64,000 bases of DNA from Liquidambar formosana (lineage: Eukaryota; Streptophyta; Magnoliopsida; Saxifragales; Altingiaceae). The notes beneath the pieces were generated by a model, which made no database searches, was not told where the DNA came from, and was given only the letters and a program-made list of their open reading frames with translations. The stretch spans positions 310,001-374,000 of the forward strand of contig JBBPBK010000072.1 in assembly GCA_039720395.1 (NCBI GenBank), written 5' to 3'. A program made the position numbers and the translations under genes. Positions 61,801-64,000 of the stretch are shown here, one piece after another. Each line of letters begins with the position of its first letter. The first letter of the stretch is position 1.

Positions 61801-64000
61801 TTAACTAAATAGTAAAATCCACAATCGAAGAGTAACCAGTTCTGAAACATGCACAATCCAAAACAGGTCTGAAGCAGATCGTATAATGCTTGCAACACTG
61901 GGATTGGTTGAATATGAACTCTAGAAAACTTTGATTCACTCCAGAAGTTGGATTACAACTCTCAAGTAGTGCTACAGATGTTTTCGATCATCAGACACCT
62001 TAAAAATTCTGTTGCAAGGACCACAACTCCACAAACACCAAATCGAAGCAATAATGAAACCCAAAATGATGTTGTCACACAAAATACAGAACCTGACTGA
62101 TGACGTCACACTCAGCAAGGCTTGACAAGGTGCGTTCAAACCAGAAAAGGCTCGACAAGTTGCATTCAAACCAGAAAAGGCTCCGTCAGCTTTCAATCAG
62201 GACTTAAAGCAAGGATCAAAGAGTAAAAAGTAGGTCAAAGCTCATGTTATGCTTCGATTTTGAAGCTGCAACAGAATCGACTTGCTATCTGTTGAAATTA
62301 AGCCCTAAAGATTTCAATCAAGGTGAAGAAGTTGCAACAGCTTGCAACTTCGATTTTCACAATCAAACCCAAAAGAAGGTGTGAGACTGTAATTACAGAC
62401 TTCGATGAAGTCAGAAAAGGGTAATCTCCTCTGAACTCAAATACTCCATTACCGACTGCAAAGATGACTTTGATCAGGTTTGCTGCTATTGTAGGAAGAT
62501 TTGACTGTCACAACATGCTCCTGCAACCAGCCCTAGGAAAACCCTAGGTGAAGTCGATCAAGGCTAGGACTCATGCACATCAACACAACACAGGTAAAAG
62601 AGAAAAAAGAGCAAAAAAAAAACCTCCACAGGGATTCAAACCTTCTAGGTCTGATACCAAATGATGAGGTCCAACCGAGAAAATCACTAAGAAGAAAGAG
62701 AAAATGAGAGAAACTGAAGGGATTCCATAGAGAGCTTTATTCGAGAACGAGAGAGAGCAATATCTCTGTTACAAGTTGTAACAACTAAAATATTCTTCAA
62801 AAACTGATTAACAAACTCTTAACAACCCCTTATATAGACAAATAGAGGCCAAAAAGACTAAAATACCCTCCATAAGCTCCCTAATTAACTATGGAGACTA
62901 CTAGCTATATTAACAACAAAATACATGTAAAAATAGTAATAAAAGTGGAAGTGGAACTGCTGGACAGCAGCCCAAATGCGCCACATCAAAAAGGCTAGGG
63001 ACGCTGAAGCAAGTGGAATCATATTTTGGAACAAATCTTGCCAGAAGTTTGATTTCAAGAAGAGCCTAGATTAGTTGATGTGGATAGAGGTGTTACATTG
63101 AAAGTGGCTGATTTTATGGCGGGAGCAATTTAATAATATCTCTTGATTGGTTACATAACTTAGTAAGGGCTGTCTTGTCTTTTTACGTACTCGATTTGCA
63201 TTAATATAAATATGAAGTTTTTTTTGGTATTATTTTACATAAATAAGAAGTTTAGAGGGTTATGGTTAATTAACAAAATCCCAACTATCATTATCGCAAC
63301 TTGGAATGTACACAATAGATGCAAGGACGTTTGTTTGCTGAGAAGTACACTAGCAAGTTCTATAGCTTGGACAGTTAAAAGATCAGAATTTCCATGGAAT
63401 GAAGATTTCATTATCTTTATGTATCGCCAAGGATTGAATCCTTATATTTATTCTAGTTTAGCTGCTAGTTGGCTTTATACCATGATTGATTATTAAGTTA
63501 CTTACCAAATGGAAGAAAAGGTGTTTTTTTTTTCTTTTTTTTTTCCTTTTTTCTTCTTCTTTATTTATTTTTTTTTTTTTTTGGCGGAAAAAATGTACCT
63601 TCGTGATAGCTCCAAGCCTCCAACAGAAACCATTACTATGAATGACAGAACAGCTATAGATGAAAATCGAGGAAAGTCACTGTAGTTTCTCAACTTTCAA
63701 CAACTGATTTGCTCATTCTTCTACATCTATGGGTGCACAAAGTAGCGTGGATTCTAGTTCTAAGACTAAAGTTGAAATACACCATAAAACATAAACAGCA
63801 ATATTCCAGTTGTCATGCATCAATAAGATAGAGAAAAAAATAACATATGTGCTTATGCAATAGCAGCTTCTAAAGAACAGAGTTAGAAATAAAATAAAAT
63901 GTTGCGTACCTTGATCTGCCACAAGCCACCGGCATGAATTATCAGCAAAAAGTGCAAGCTTTTCATCTGGCTTTACTCCTATAACTCTCAGTCCTTCAGA
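10869..64000 (-). CDS. AAE15/16: Chloroplast long-chain fatty acid:ACP ligase (acyl-activating enzyme 15/16 type), 5' end beyond window
   Basis: Sixteen exons: 64000-63910, 47591-47504, 38449-38238, 34125-34007, 32727-32578, 32385-32318, 23553-23448, 22604-22446, 21998-21945, 21856-21776, 19682-19545, 18458-18299, 17446-17367, 17242-17097, 11098-11041, 10961-10869. I joined them by hand at GT-AG sites; they total 1,803 nt, 600 residues plus TAA, in one open frame. Visible motifs (numbered from the window edge): P-loop [11 protein letters not shown] about 149-159, QNGYGLTEC about 357-365, GWLSTGDIG about 435-443, DGRAKDTIV about 464-472, and the C-terminal PTMKIRRDK with the catalytic-type Lys near 581. 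Family knowledge: these ANL-superfamily enzymes make an acyl-adenylate from free fatty acid and ATP and transfer the acyl group to ACP (shown for Arabidopsis AAE15) in plastids. The family is about 720-730 aa, so roughly 120 N-terminal residues including the transit peptide are missing here. Oddities: introns up to 16 kb, and Arg where relatives usually have Ser (LYSGIQ) and Gly (VVVGQ). Choosing between AAE15 and AAE16 needs a tree. Confidence 0.95.
11041..11098 (-). CDS. AAE15/16: AAE15/16-type ligase, penultimate exon
   Basis: Encodes [19 protein letters not shown] after completing a Trp codon. Acceptor AG 11100-11099, donor GT 11040-11039, followed by a 79-bp intron. Confidence 0.95.
11700..13085 (+). 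pseudogene. Ty1/copia reverse transcriptase-RNase H remnant
   Basis: Plus-strand frames show [20 protein letters not shown] (RT start), [12 protein letters not shown] near 11994, LYVDDMIIT at about 12126 (catalytic DD), RYFLGIEV near 12233, and RNase H motifs AYTDADWDG (12612) and [17 protein letters not shown] (12704-12754). Several frameshifts and stops break it. Gag, protease and integrase are absent. It is antisense to the host gene, in the 6-kb intron. Confidence 0.9.
13108..13150 (+). repeat. Interrupted G tract, longest run 29 G
   Basis: Runs of 8, 29 and 4 G broken by single C. It directly follows the RNase H remnant and a purine run (aagagaagagagggagagg), so it may be an expanded polypurine tract. 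Confidence 0.85.
13153..14016 (+). repeat. Possible 3' LTR of the copia remnant
   Basis: Begins TG just after the purine/G tract and ends near cccttaca. It carries a TATA-like tataaata at about 13681 followed by a pyrimidine-rich leader, a usual LTR layout. No partner LTR remains in the window, so boundaries are a guess. Confidence 0.4.
14420..14530. repeat. Short tandem repeat, about 35-bp unit, three copies
   Basis: The phrase acttgaagtgccacttcgtgc recurs three times with small changes (near 14432, 14466 and 14499). Confidence 0.8.
14640..14825. repeat. Degenerate minisatellite (gacgagatgccttaag-type)
   Basis: Roughly ten loose copies of (ga)(c/t)gagatg-c-ttaag-like units. The surrounding 14017-15839 holds no coding sequence I can recognise; 15640-15790 resembles an LTR leader (tataaatag-like then pyrimidine-rich). 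Confidence 0.65.
15840..16560 (-). mobile_element. LTR-retrotransposon 5' leader and LTR fragment
   Basis: ctctggtaccatg near 16311 is, on the minus strand, CATGGTACCAGAG, an iMet primer binding site. LTR-like sequence starts tgttggtgtataagc at about 16320. The G-rich leader at 15840-16310 resembles the leaders of the other copia elements here. No protein domain remains. Confidence 0.5.
17097..17242 (-). CDS. AAE15/16: AAE15/16-type ligase, exon
   Basis: Encodes [38 protein letters not shown] and [10 protein letters not shown], then two bases of a Trp codon finished by the exon at 11098. [14 protein letters not shown] is highly typical of AAE15/16. The next intron is 6.0 kb. Confidence 0.96.
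17367..17446 (-). CDS. AAE15/16: AAE15/16-type ligase, exon
   Basis: Encodes [20 protein letters not shown] and [14 protein letters not shown] is the conserved start of the C-terminal domain. The Arg in VVIRQ stands where Gly is usual (GGG to AGG would be one transition). Confidence 0.95.
18299..18458 (-). CDS. AAE15/16: AAE15/16-type ligase, exon with hinge motif
   Basis: Contains [37 protein letters not shown] and [25 protein letters not shown] and DGRAKD are the conserved motifs around the domain hinge; the Asp of TGD contacts the ribose in relatives (family knowledge). Phase 1 out. Confidence 0.96.
18547..18583. repeat. TA microsatellite
   Basis: (TA)n with one C interruption, in the 1.1-kb intron 18459-19544. 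The rest of that intron shows no element I recognise. Confidence 0.9.
19545..19682 (-). CDS. AAE15/16: AAE15/16-type ligase, exon
   Basis: Forty-six codons: [46 protein letters not shown]. The [15 protein letters not shown] segment precedes the hinge of AMP-binding enzymes. Phase 0 borders. Confidence 0.96.
20468..20489. repeat. CA microsatellite
   Basis: About eleven AC units in the 2.1-kb intron 19683-21775. Apart from this and the 159-bp duplication the intron shows no recognisable gene or element. Confidence 0.85.
21230..21543. repeat. Recent tandem duplication, 159-bp unit
   Basis: Copy 1 is 21230-21388 and copy 2 is 21389-21543, both beginning gcaacagtagacactacaag and ending ...gtgagaacttagtat. 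They look identical except in the internal GA/G tract: copy 1 carries two C interruptions, copy 2 one. It sits in an intron. Confidence 0.95.
21776..21856 (-). CDS. AAE15/16: AAE15/16-type ligase, exon with YGLTE motif
   Basis: Twenty-seven codons: [20 protein letters not shown] then ARRPNCN. YGLTE is the adenylate-binding motif of ANL enzymes. The 88-bp intron upstream is among the shortest in the gene. Confidence 0.96.
21945..21998 (-). CDS. AAE15/16: AAE15/16-type ligase, 18-codon exon
   Basis: Encodes [18 protein letters not shown], the glycine-rich SGGGSLP motif of long-chain acyl-activating enzymes. Donor GT at 21944-21943, acceptor AG at 22000-21999. Confidence 0.95.
22446..22604 (-). 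CDS. AAE15/16: AAE15/16-type ligase, exon
   Basis: Fifty-three codons including [36 protein letters not shown] and [17 protein letters not shown]. The DWLWAR and [10 protein letters not shown] segments are characteristic of the plastid acyl-ACP ligase branch rather than cytosolic or peroxisomal LACS (family recall). Phase 0 at both ends. Confidence 0.95.
22605..23447. repeat. Intron with T31 followed by G4-C-G23
   Basis: A run of 31 T (23018-23048) is followed directly by GGGGC and 23 G (to 23076). The rest of this 843-bp intron has no recognised feature. In the host transcript this reads as a C tract followed by an A tract. Confidence 0.85.
23448..23553 (-). CDS. AAE15/16: AAE15/16-type ligase, exon
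   Basis: Encodes [20 protein letters not shown] and [15 protein letters not shown] after one base of a split codon. It continues in frame into the exon at 22604. GT-AG borders. Confidence 0.95.
24230..24850 (+). pseudogene. Ty1/copia gag fragment
   Basis: Plus-strand frames show [20 protein letters not shown] then [30 protein letters not shown] and [15 protein letters not shown], the UBN2/gag core of copia elements. A CCHC knuckle [14 protein letters not shown] follows near 24792-24833. Stops and shifts break the frame and no pol follows on this strand. The intron stretch 23554-24229 before it is unassigned. Confidence 0.85.
24976..28620 (-). pseudogene. Copia polyprotein remains (protease, integrase, RT, RNase H)
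   Basis: Integrase: [13 protein letters not shown] near 28100 and an [12 protein letters not shown] segment near 27720. [15 protein letters not shown] near 26520 and [11 protein letters not shown] near 26390, where the usual Tyr of YVDD is Asn. RNase [20 protein letters not shown] near 25195-25130. Many stops and frameshifts. Confidence 0.88.
25690..26275. mobile_element. Small element built of GTGTCC/GGACAC repeats at both ends
   Basis: The left end reads cacgaacatggacacggaca; the right end reads the inverse type, ...gtgtccgtgtcagacacatg...gcgtgtccgttc. The centre is AT-rich (25800-26050). It interrupts the copia RT/RNase H region. No clean target duplication found; possibly MULE- or hAT-like. 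Confidence 0.65.
29268..29293. repeat. GA microsatellite
   Basis: About thirteen GA units; a second shorter run is at 29386-29401. Lies in the retroelement leader. Confidence 0.9.
29539..31167 (-). repeat. 1.6-kb LTR, copy 1 (probable solo LTR)
   Basis: Same family as the LTR at 51062-55094 but inverted: its right end gggcatacaactaata is the complement of the start of that copy (tgttagttgtatgccc), and its left end complements the other end (...catcaattcttt...). Contains a GTGTAGAGAGAG-type pyrimidine leader region near 29815-29850. No internal domain adjoins it. TSD not readable. Confidence 0.85.
31938..32137 (-). mobile_element. tRNA-derived SINE (Au-like)
   Basis: On the minus strand GGCTTGCTCAGTTGGCAAGG carries a Pol III A box and AAGTTCGACTC the B box, followed by a body ending at a short A-run (T-run on the plus strand). 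A duplication ccaataattt flanks it (ends at 31937 and 32146). About 200 bp, lies between the exon at 32318 and the copia element. Confidence 0.85.
32318..32385 (-). CDS. AAE15/16: AAE15/16-type ligase, short exon
   Basis: Encodes [20 protein letters not shown] and LY, plus two bases of a codon completed by the exon at 23553. The completed codon is AGG (Arg) where relatives usually have Ser before GIQ. The YQPHY...VPLVYE signature is typical of the family. The following intron is 8.8 kb. Confidence 0.95.
32578..32727 (-). CDS. AAE15/16: AAE15/16-type ligase, exon
   Basis: Fifty codons: [50 protein letters not shown]. The PSWHAYER segment is the long-chain ligase motif that follows the P-loop domain. 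Both borders are phase 0. Confidence 0.96.
33512..33575 (-). mobile_element. Truncated SINE copy of the same family
   Basis: tttttgatgacgaggaaacc...gaaaacc...gagaccccacaa-type sequence matches the 3' part of the SINE at 31938 in the same orientation; the tRNA-like head is missing. The rest of intron 32728-34006 has no other element. Confidence 0.75.
34007..34125 (-). CDS. AAE15/16: AAE15/16-type ligase, exon with AMP-binding P-loop
   Basis: Encodes [16 protein letters not shown], then [20 protein letters not shown] and [14 protein letters not shown] is the ATP/AMP-binding signature of the ANL superfamily. Phase 1 in, phase 0 out; GT-AG borders. Confidence 0.97.
34872..36209. mobile_element. 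ATCGATAT-rich hAT-like element, copy A (with LINE inside)
   Basis: Starts CAAGGACTTAAATATTGG; the right end is a decayed ...GATATTTAAGATCACG. Flanks aatcccaa (34864-34871) and aatcctaa (36210-36217) form an 8-bp duplication with one mismatch. Both ends are packed with atatcgatat motifs. Noncoding apart from an inserted LINE fragment. Confidence 0.8.
34990..35455 (+). pseudogene. LINE 3' end (zf-RVT region)
   Basis: An open 127-codon stretch contains [17 protein letters not shown] and [20 protein letters not shown], the reverse-transcriptase zinc-binding tail of plant LINEs. It ends in a short 3' UTR and an AT-rich tail. 5'-truncated, as LINEs often are. Inserted in hAT-like copy A. Confidence 0.85.
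36210..38237. other. Intron sequence, one unexplained block
   Basis: At 36431-36673 both the 80- and 71-codon minus-strand frames are open, but neither resembles a protein I know. A TTTTA repeat lies at 37349-37370. The remainder appears to be ordinary AT-rich intron. Confidence 0.4.
38238..38449 (-). CDS. AAE15/16: AAE15/16-type ligase, exon
   Basis: Encodes [20 protein letters not shown] followed by [15 protein letters not shown] and [18 protein letters not shown]. Phase 2 in, phase 1 out; its last base forms an Arg codon with the next exon (R-Q-R-Y). All residues are in one open frame. Confidence 0.95.
38590..39135 (-). pseudogene. LINE RNase H-like fragment
   Basis: Minus-strand frames show [20 protein letters not shown] (start of a plant LINE RNase H domain) and, after stops, [20 protein letters not shown] then FAKRGAS, the ...REANGEAD-LAKKG end of that domain. 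Broken by stops and a frameshift. Confidence 0.75.
40586..40912 (-). mobile_element. TRIM (miniature LTR retrotransposon), copy 1
   Basis: LTRs at 40586-40696 and 40801-40912 (111 and 112 bp), both tgttaagtt...aaca. A primer binding site (ctctgatacca, 40790-40800) abuts the right LTR and a purine tract (complement of ctccccctcac) abuts the left. Exact 5-bp duplication atgta (40581-40585, 40913-40917). Total 327 bp, noncoding. Same family as 48902-49274. Confidence 0.96.
43812..43875. repeat. GAA-GCA-ACA trinucleotide repeat
   Basis: A (GAA)n run passes into (GCA)n then (ACA)n, giving long but meaningless poly-Glu/Ala frames on one strand and poly-Leu/Ser/Cys on the other. Confidence 0.9.
44217..44628. 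mobile_element. Tourist-like MITE (PIF/Harbinger type)
   Basis: Inverted termini GGCACAGTTTGGTTGTAC and GTGCAACCAAACGGTGCC, with a TAA duplication on each side (44214-44216 and 44629-44631). 412 bp, noncoding, AAAGC-rich inside. Nested in the element at 43690-44879. Confidence 0.92.
44714..44740. repeat. ACAT tetranucleotide microsatellite
   Basis: About six to seven (ACAT) units. Confidence 0.9.
46211..47062. mobile_element. ATCGATAT-rich hAT-like element, copy B
   Basis: Starts CATGGACTTAAATATC and ends GATATTTAAGTCCTTG. Flanks catataac (46203-46210) and cgtataac (47063-47070) form an 8-bp duplication with one mismatch. Dense atatatcgata motifs near both ends. Noncoding. Confidence 0.88.
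47504..47591 (-). CDS. AAE15/16: AAE15/16-type ligase, exon
   Basis: Encodes [20 protein letters not shown] and LQIYNHSE, a conserved N-terminal segment of AAE15/16. AG acceptor at 47593-47592, GT donor at 47503-47502, phase 1 in and phase 2 out. It sits alone between a 16.3-kb intron upstream and a 9.1-kb intron downstream. Confidence 0.95.
47726..48080 (-). pseudogene. LINE 3' end (zf-RVT region) with A tail
   Basis: Minus strand: [20 protein letters not shown] and a [12 protein letters not shown] segment match the tail of plant LINE ORF2; a T run at 47737-47747 is the A tail. 5'-truncated and broken. Same sense as the host gene. Confidence 0.8.
48354..49351 (+). repeat. Possible LTR fragment hosting a TRIM
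   Basis: ttTGGTATCAaag at about 49353 looks like a plus-strand primer binding site, with LTR-like sequence (starting near tgttggaattttgg, 48354) before it and a gag-like open stretch after (49354-49536). The TRIM is inside. No partner LTR identified. Confidence 0.4.
48902..49274 (+). mobile_element. TRIM, copy 2
   Basis: Two 113-bp LTRs (48902-49014, 49162-49274) flank a 147-bp centre. TGGTATCAGAGC follows the left LTR directly and gtgagggggaa precedes the right. Exact TSD aaacc (48897-48901, 49275-49279). Noncoding. Same family as copy 1, opposite orientation. Confidence 0.97.
49599..49917 (-). repeat. 3' LTR of the gag-protease element
   Basis: 319 bp; pairs with 62662-62988. Contains a TATA-like tatata and matching gttacaagttgtaacaacta blocks. 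Confidence 0.95.
49926..50985 (-). pseudogene. Retropepsin-like protease and downstream linker
   Basis: [20 protein letters not shown] (about 50915-50855, DGGS in place of DTGA/S) and [19 protein letters not shown] (about 50700-50645) are typical of plant gypsy protease. A frameshift near 50780 separates them. The open 132-codon stretch 50605-50207 is the linker usually found before RT, but RT itself is missing. Confidence 0.85.
51923..52711 (-). CDS. Intact 262-codon ORF in the 2.5-kb retroelement, function unknown
   Basis: Starts METPTQF-like ([17 protein letters not shown]), with a probable N-terminal coiled coil over residues 10-50 (heptad-like [20 protein letters not shown] then [18 protein letters not shown]), an acidic middle (residues 85-150) and a C-terminal end reading [18 protein letters not shown]. 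No gag core, zinc knuckle, protease or RT motif. It begins about 1 kb after the primer binding site, on the element strand, and runs through the purine tract 58 bases into the 3' LTR. It may be a reduced gag-like or captured protein; I do not recognise a family. Being open over 262 codons while all neighbours are broken suggests recent origin or selection. Confidence 0.6.
   Translation of the reverse strand: MEPTQFEIVVKALQNMSTKLDRKMDQYYSDLNAGFDRLDKVLQQLDLKLNKKKCLTRHISLYVLGCNDYELQSNYENVVPYTCVEYTISPITCFDIQDQKAIVDELEPMQLEVSLSHEPVVDTSKLEETSSDMAISISLDTVIEVVSPPKATPIVNSITSPNSLLKTKKINFIGVDNFESFRDPYLLQPYPSLAIFAYFDAVIFHKVLKRLIWSKYLFHWKCRVQYLYFNLNSRSSFSLTPRELMGTADTWFNRVVQYGLLT
53359..53380 (+). repeat. 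T homopolymer in the retroelement leader
   Basis: About 20 T followed by gggtggtggtgg, in the G-rich leader (53040-53560) between primer binding site and ORF. Confidence 0.85.
55195..55692 (-). pseudogene. Gag, C-terminal part and zinc-knuckle remnant
   Basis: [20 protein letters not shown] then [20 protein letters not shown] continue the gag core across the hAT. A knuckle remnant, [12 protein letters not shown], lies near 55240-55205; it lacks the His of CCHC in this reading. Confidence 0.85.
56505..59895 (+). pseudogene. hAT transposase (BED zinc finger, DUF659, hAT C-terminal), broken
   Basis: BED-type finger: [20 protein letters not shown] from 56571, with upstream [13 protein letters not shown]659-like segment: [19 protein letters not shown] then [15 protein letters not shown] (57386-57495). 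RNase H-like core pieces: [12 protein letters not shown] near 57667. C-terminal dimer region: [15 protein letters not shown] near 58315 and a Ser/Gly-rich tail of 149 open codons (59447-59896). Intron-like AT gaps lie at 58210-58315 and 58440-58530; many stops. Confidence 0.9.
59914..60571. mobile_element. ATCGATAT-rich hAT-like element, copy C
   Basis: Starts CATGGACTAAAATATCC and ends CGATATTTAAGTCCTTG; exact 8-bp TSD gttacaat (59906-59913, 60572-60579). Noncoding. Nested inside the hAT transposon. Confidence 0.93.
61097..61545 (-). pseudogene. Gag, N-terminal part (split by the hAT)
   Basis: [20 protein letters not shown] then [16 protein letters not shown] is the usual start of a plant Ty3 gag. 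A broken stretch leads to [20 protein letters not shown] just before the hAT target site. The reading frame resumes at 55668. Confidence 0.88.
62662..62988 (-). repeat. 5' LTR of the gag-protease element
   Basis: 327 bp; slightly longer than its partner because of small indels near 62700-62740. Primer binding site lies just below its left edge. Confidence 0.95.
62994..63909. other. Intron end next to the first exon in the window
   Basis: Continues the sequence interrupted at 49598. A plus-strand open stretch of 94 codons (63212-63496, including [20 protein letters not shown]) matches nothing I know and is probably chance or an old element. T-rich tracts at 63523-63582. The branch/acceptor side of no other exon is visible. 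Confidence 0.4.
63910..64000 (-). CDS. AAE15/16: AAE15/16-type ligase, exon (partial at window edge)
   Basis: Thirty codons plus one base, open to the window edge, reading [20 protein letters not shown] then [11 protein letters not shown]. This is the family segment describing an uncovered substrate site before the GAINVVRGS motif. It ends at a GT donor (63909-63908) in phase 1 and joins the exon at 47591 with a shared Gly codon. Confidence 0.93.

Larger units (their letters stand above)
49599..62988 (-). mobile_element. Ty3/gypsy-type element carrying only gag and protease, split by two large insertions
   Basis: LTRs at 49599-49917 and 62662-62988 (tgatgaggt...gccacatca), exact TSD aaaag (49594-49598, 62989-62993), primer binding site tctgatacca just inside the right LTR. 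Subtracting the solo LTR (51062-55094) and the hAT (55677-61088) leaves about 3.9 kb with gag and protease; no RT, RNase H or integrase motif was found. Same sense as the host gene. Confidence 0.93.

Overview
This window is from a plant nuclear genome, most likely a eudicot with large, repeat-rich introns (inference). The basis is one split GT-AG gene of plastid type surrounded by plant transposon families: Ty1/copia, Ty3/gypsy, TRIM, Au-type SINE, hAT, Tourist-like MITE and Helitron.

The backbone is one gene on the minus strand, from the right edge (64000) to its stop codon at 10869. Sixteen exons give 1,803 coding bases, which is 600 codons plus a stop with no internal stop and matching phase at every junction. 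The product is an AAE15/AAE16-type long-chain fatty acid:[acyl-carrier-protein] ligase of the chloroplast. The first exon(s), carrying the transit peptide and roughly 120 residues by comparison with the family, lie beyond 64000. About 3.4% of the 53 kb visible here is coding. The largest introns are 16.3, 9.1, 8.8, 6.0 and 4.1 kb, filled with mobile elements.

Layout: 1-4873, the 5' half of a decayed Ty3/gypsy element (minus strand) with a 2.2-kb LTR. 4874-10868, intergenic, with a Helitron-like element (6204-7004), a 202-bp tandem duplication and a fold-back element carrying an inserted hAT MITE. 10869-17242, the last four exons, with a copia remnant in a 6-kb intron. 17367-23553, eight compact exons, a recent 159-bp tandem duplication and long G tracts. 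23554-32317, copia remains, a 1.6-kb LTR and a SINE. 32318-38449, the exons with the AMP-binding P-loop. 38450-47503, a copia element holding a TRIM and a DNA element that itself holds a Tourist MITE. 47592-63909, a 13.4-kb nest: a gag-protease gypsy element (TSD aaaag) split by a solo LTR (TSD ccaac) that holds a 2.5-kb non-autonomous LTR element with an intact 262-codon ORF, and by a 5.4-kb hAT element (TSD aaggttat) that holds a small hAT-like element (TSD gttacaat).

The host gene looks functional; nearly all transposon proteins are broken. I see no bacterial-type systems, CRISPR, rRNA or stand-alone tRNA gene. The most unusual items are the intact 262-codon ORF in a small non-autonomous retroelement, the nested insertions with readable target-site duplications, a family of ATCGATAT-rich hAT-like elements present three times in this one gene, and the survival of the gene through this load of insertions.
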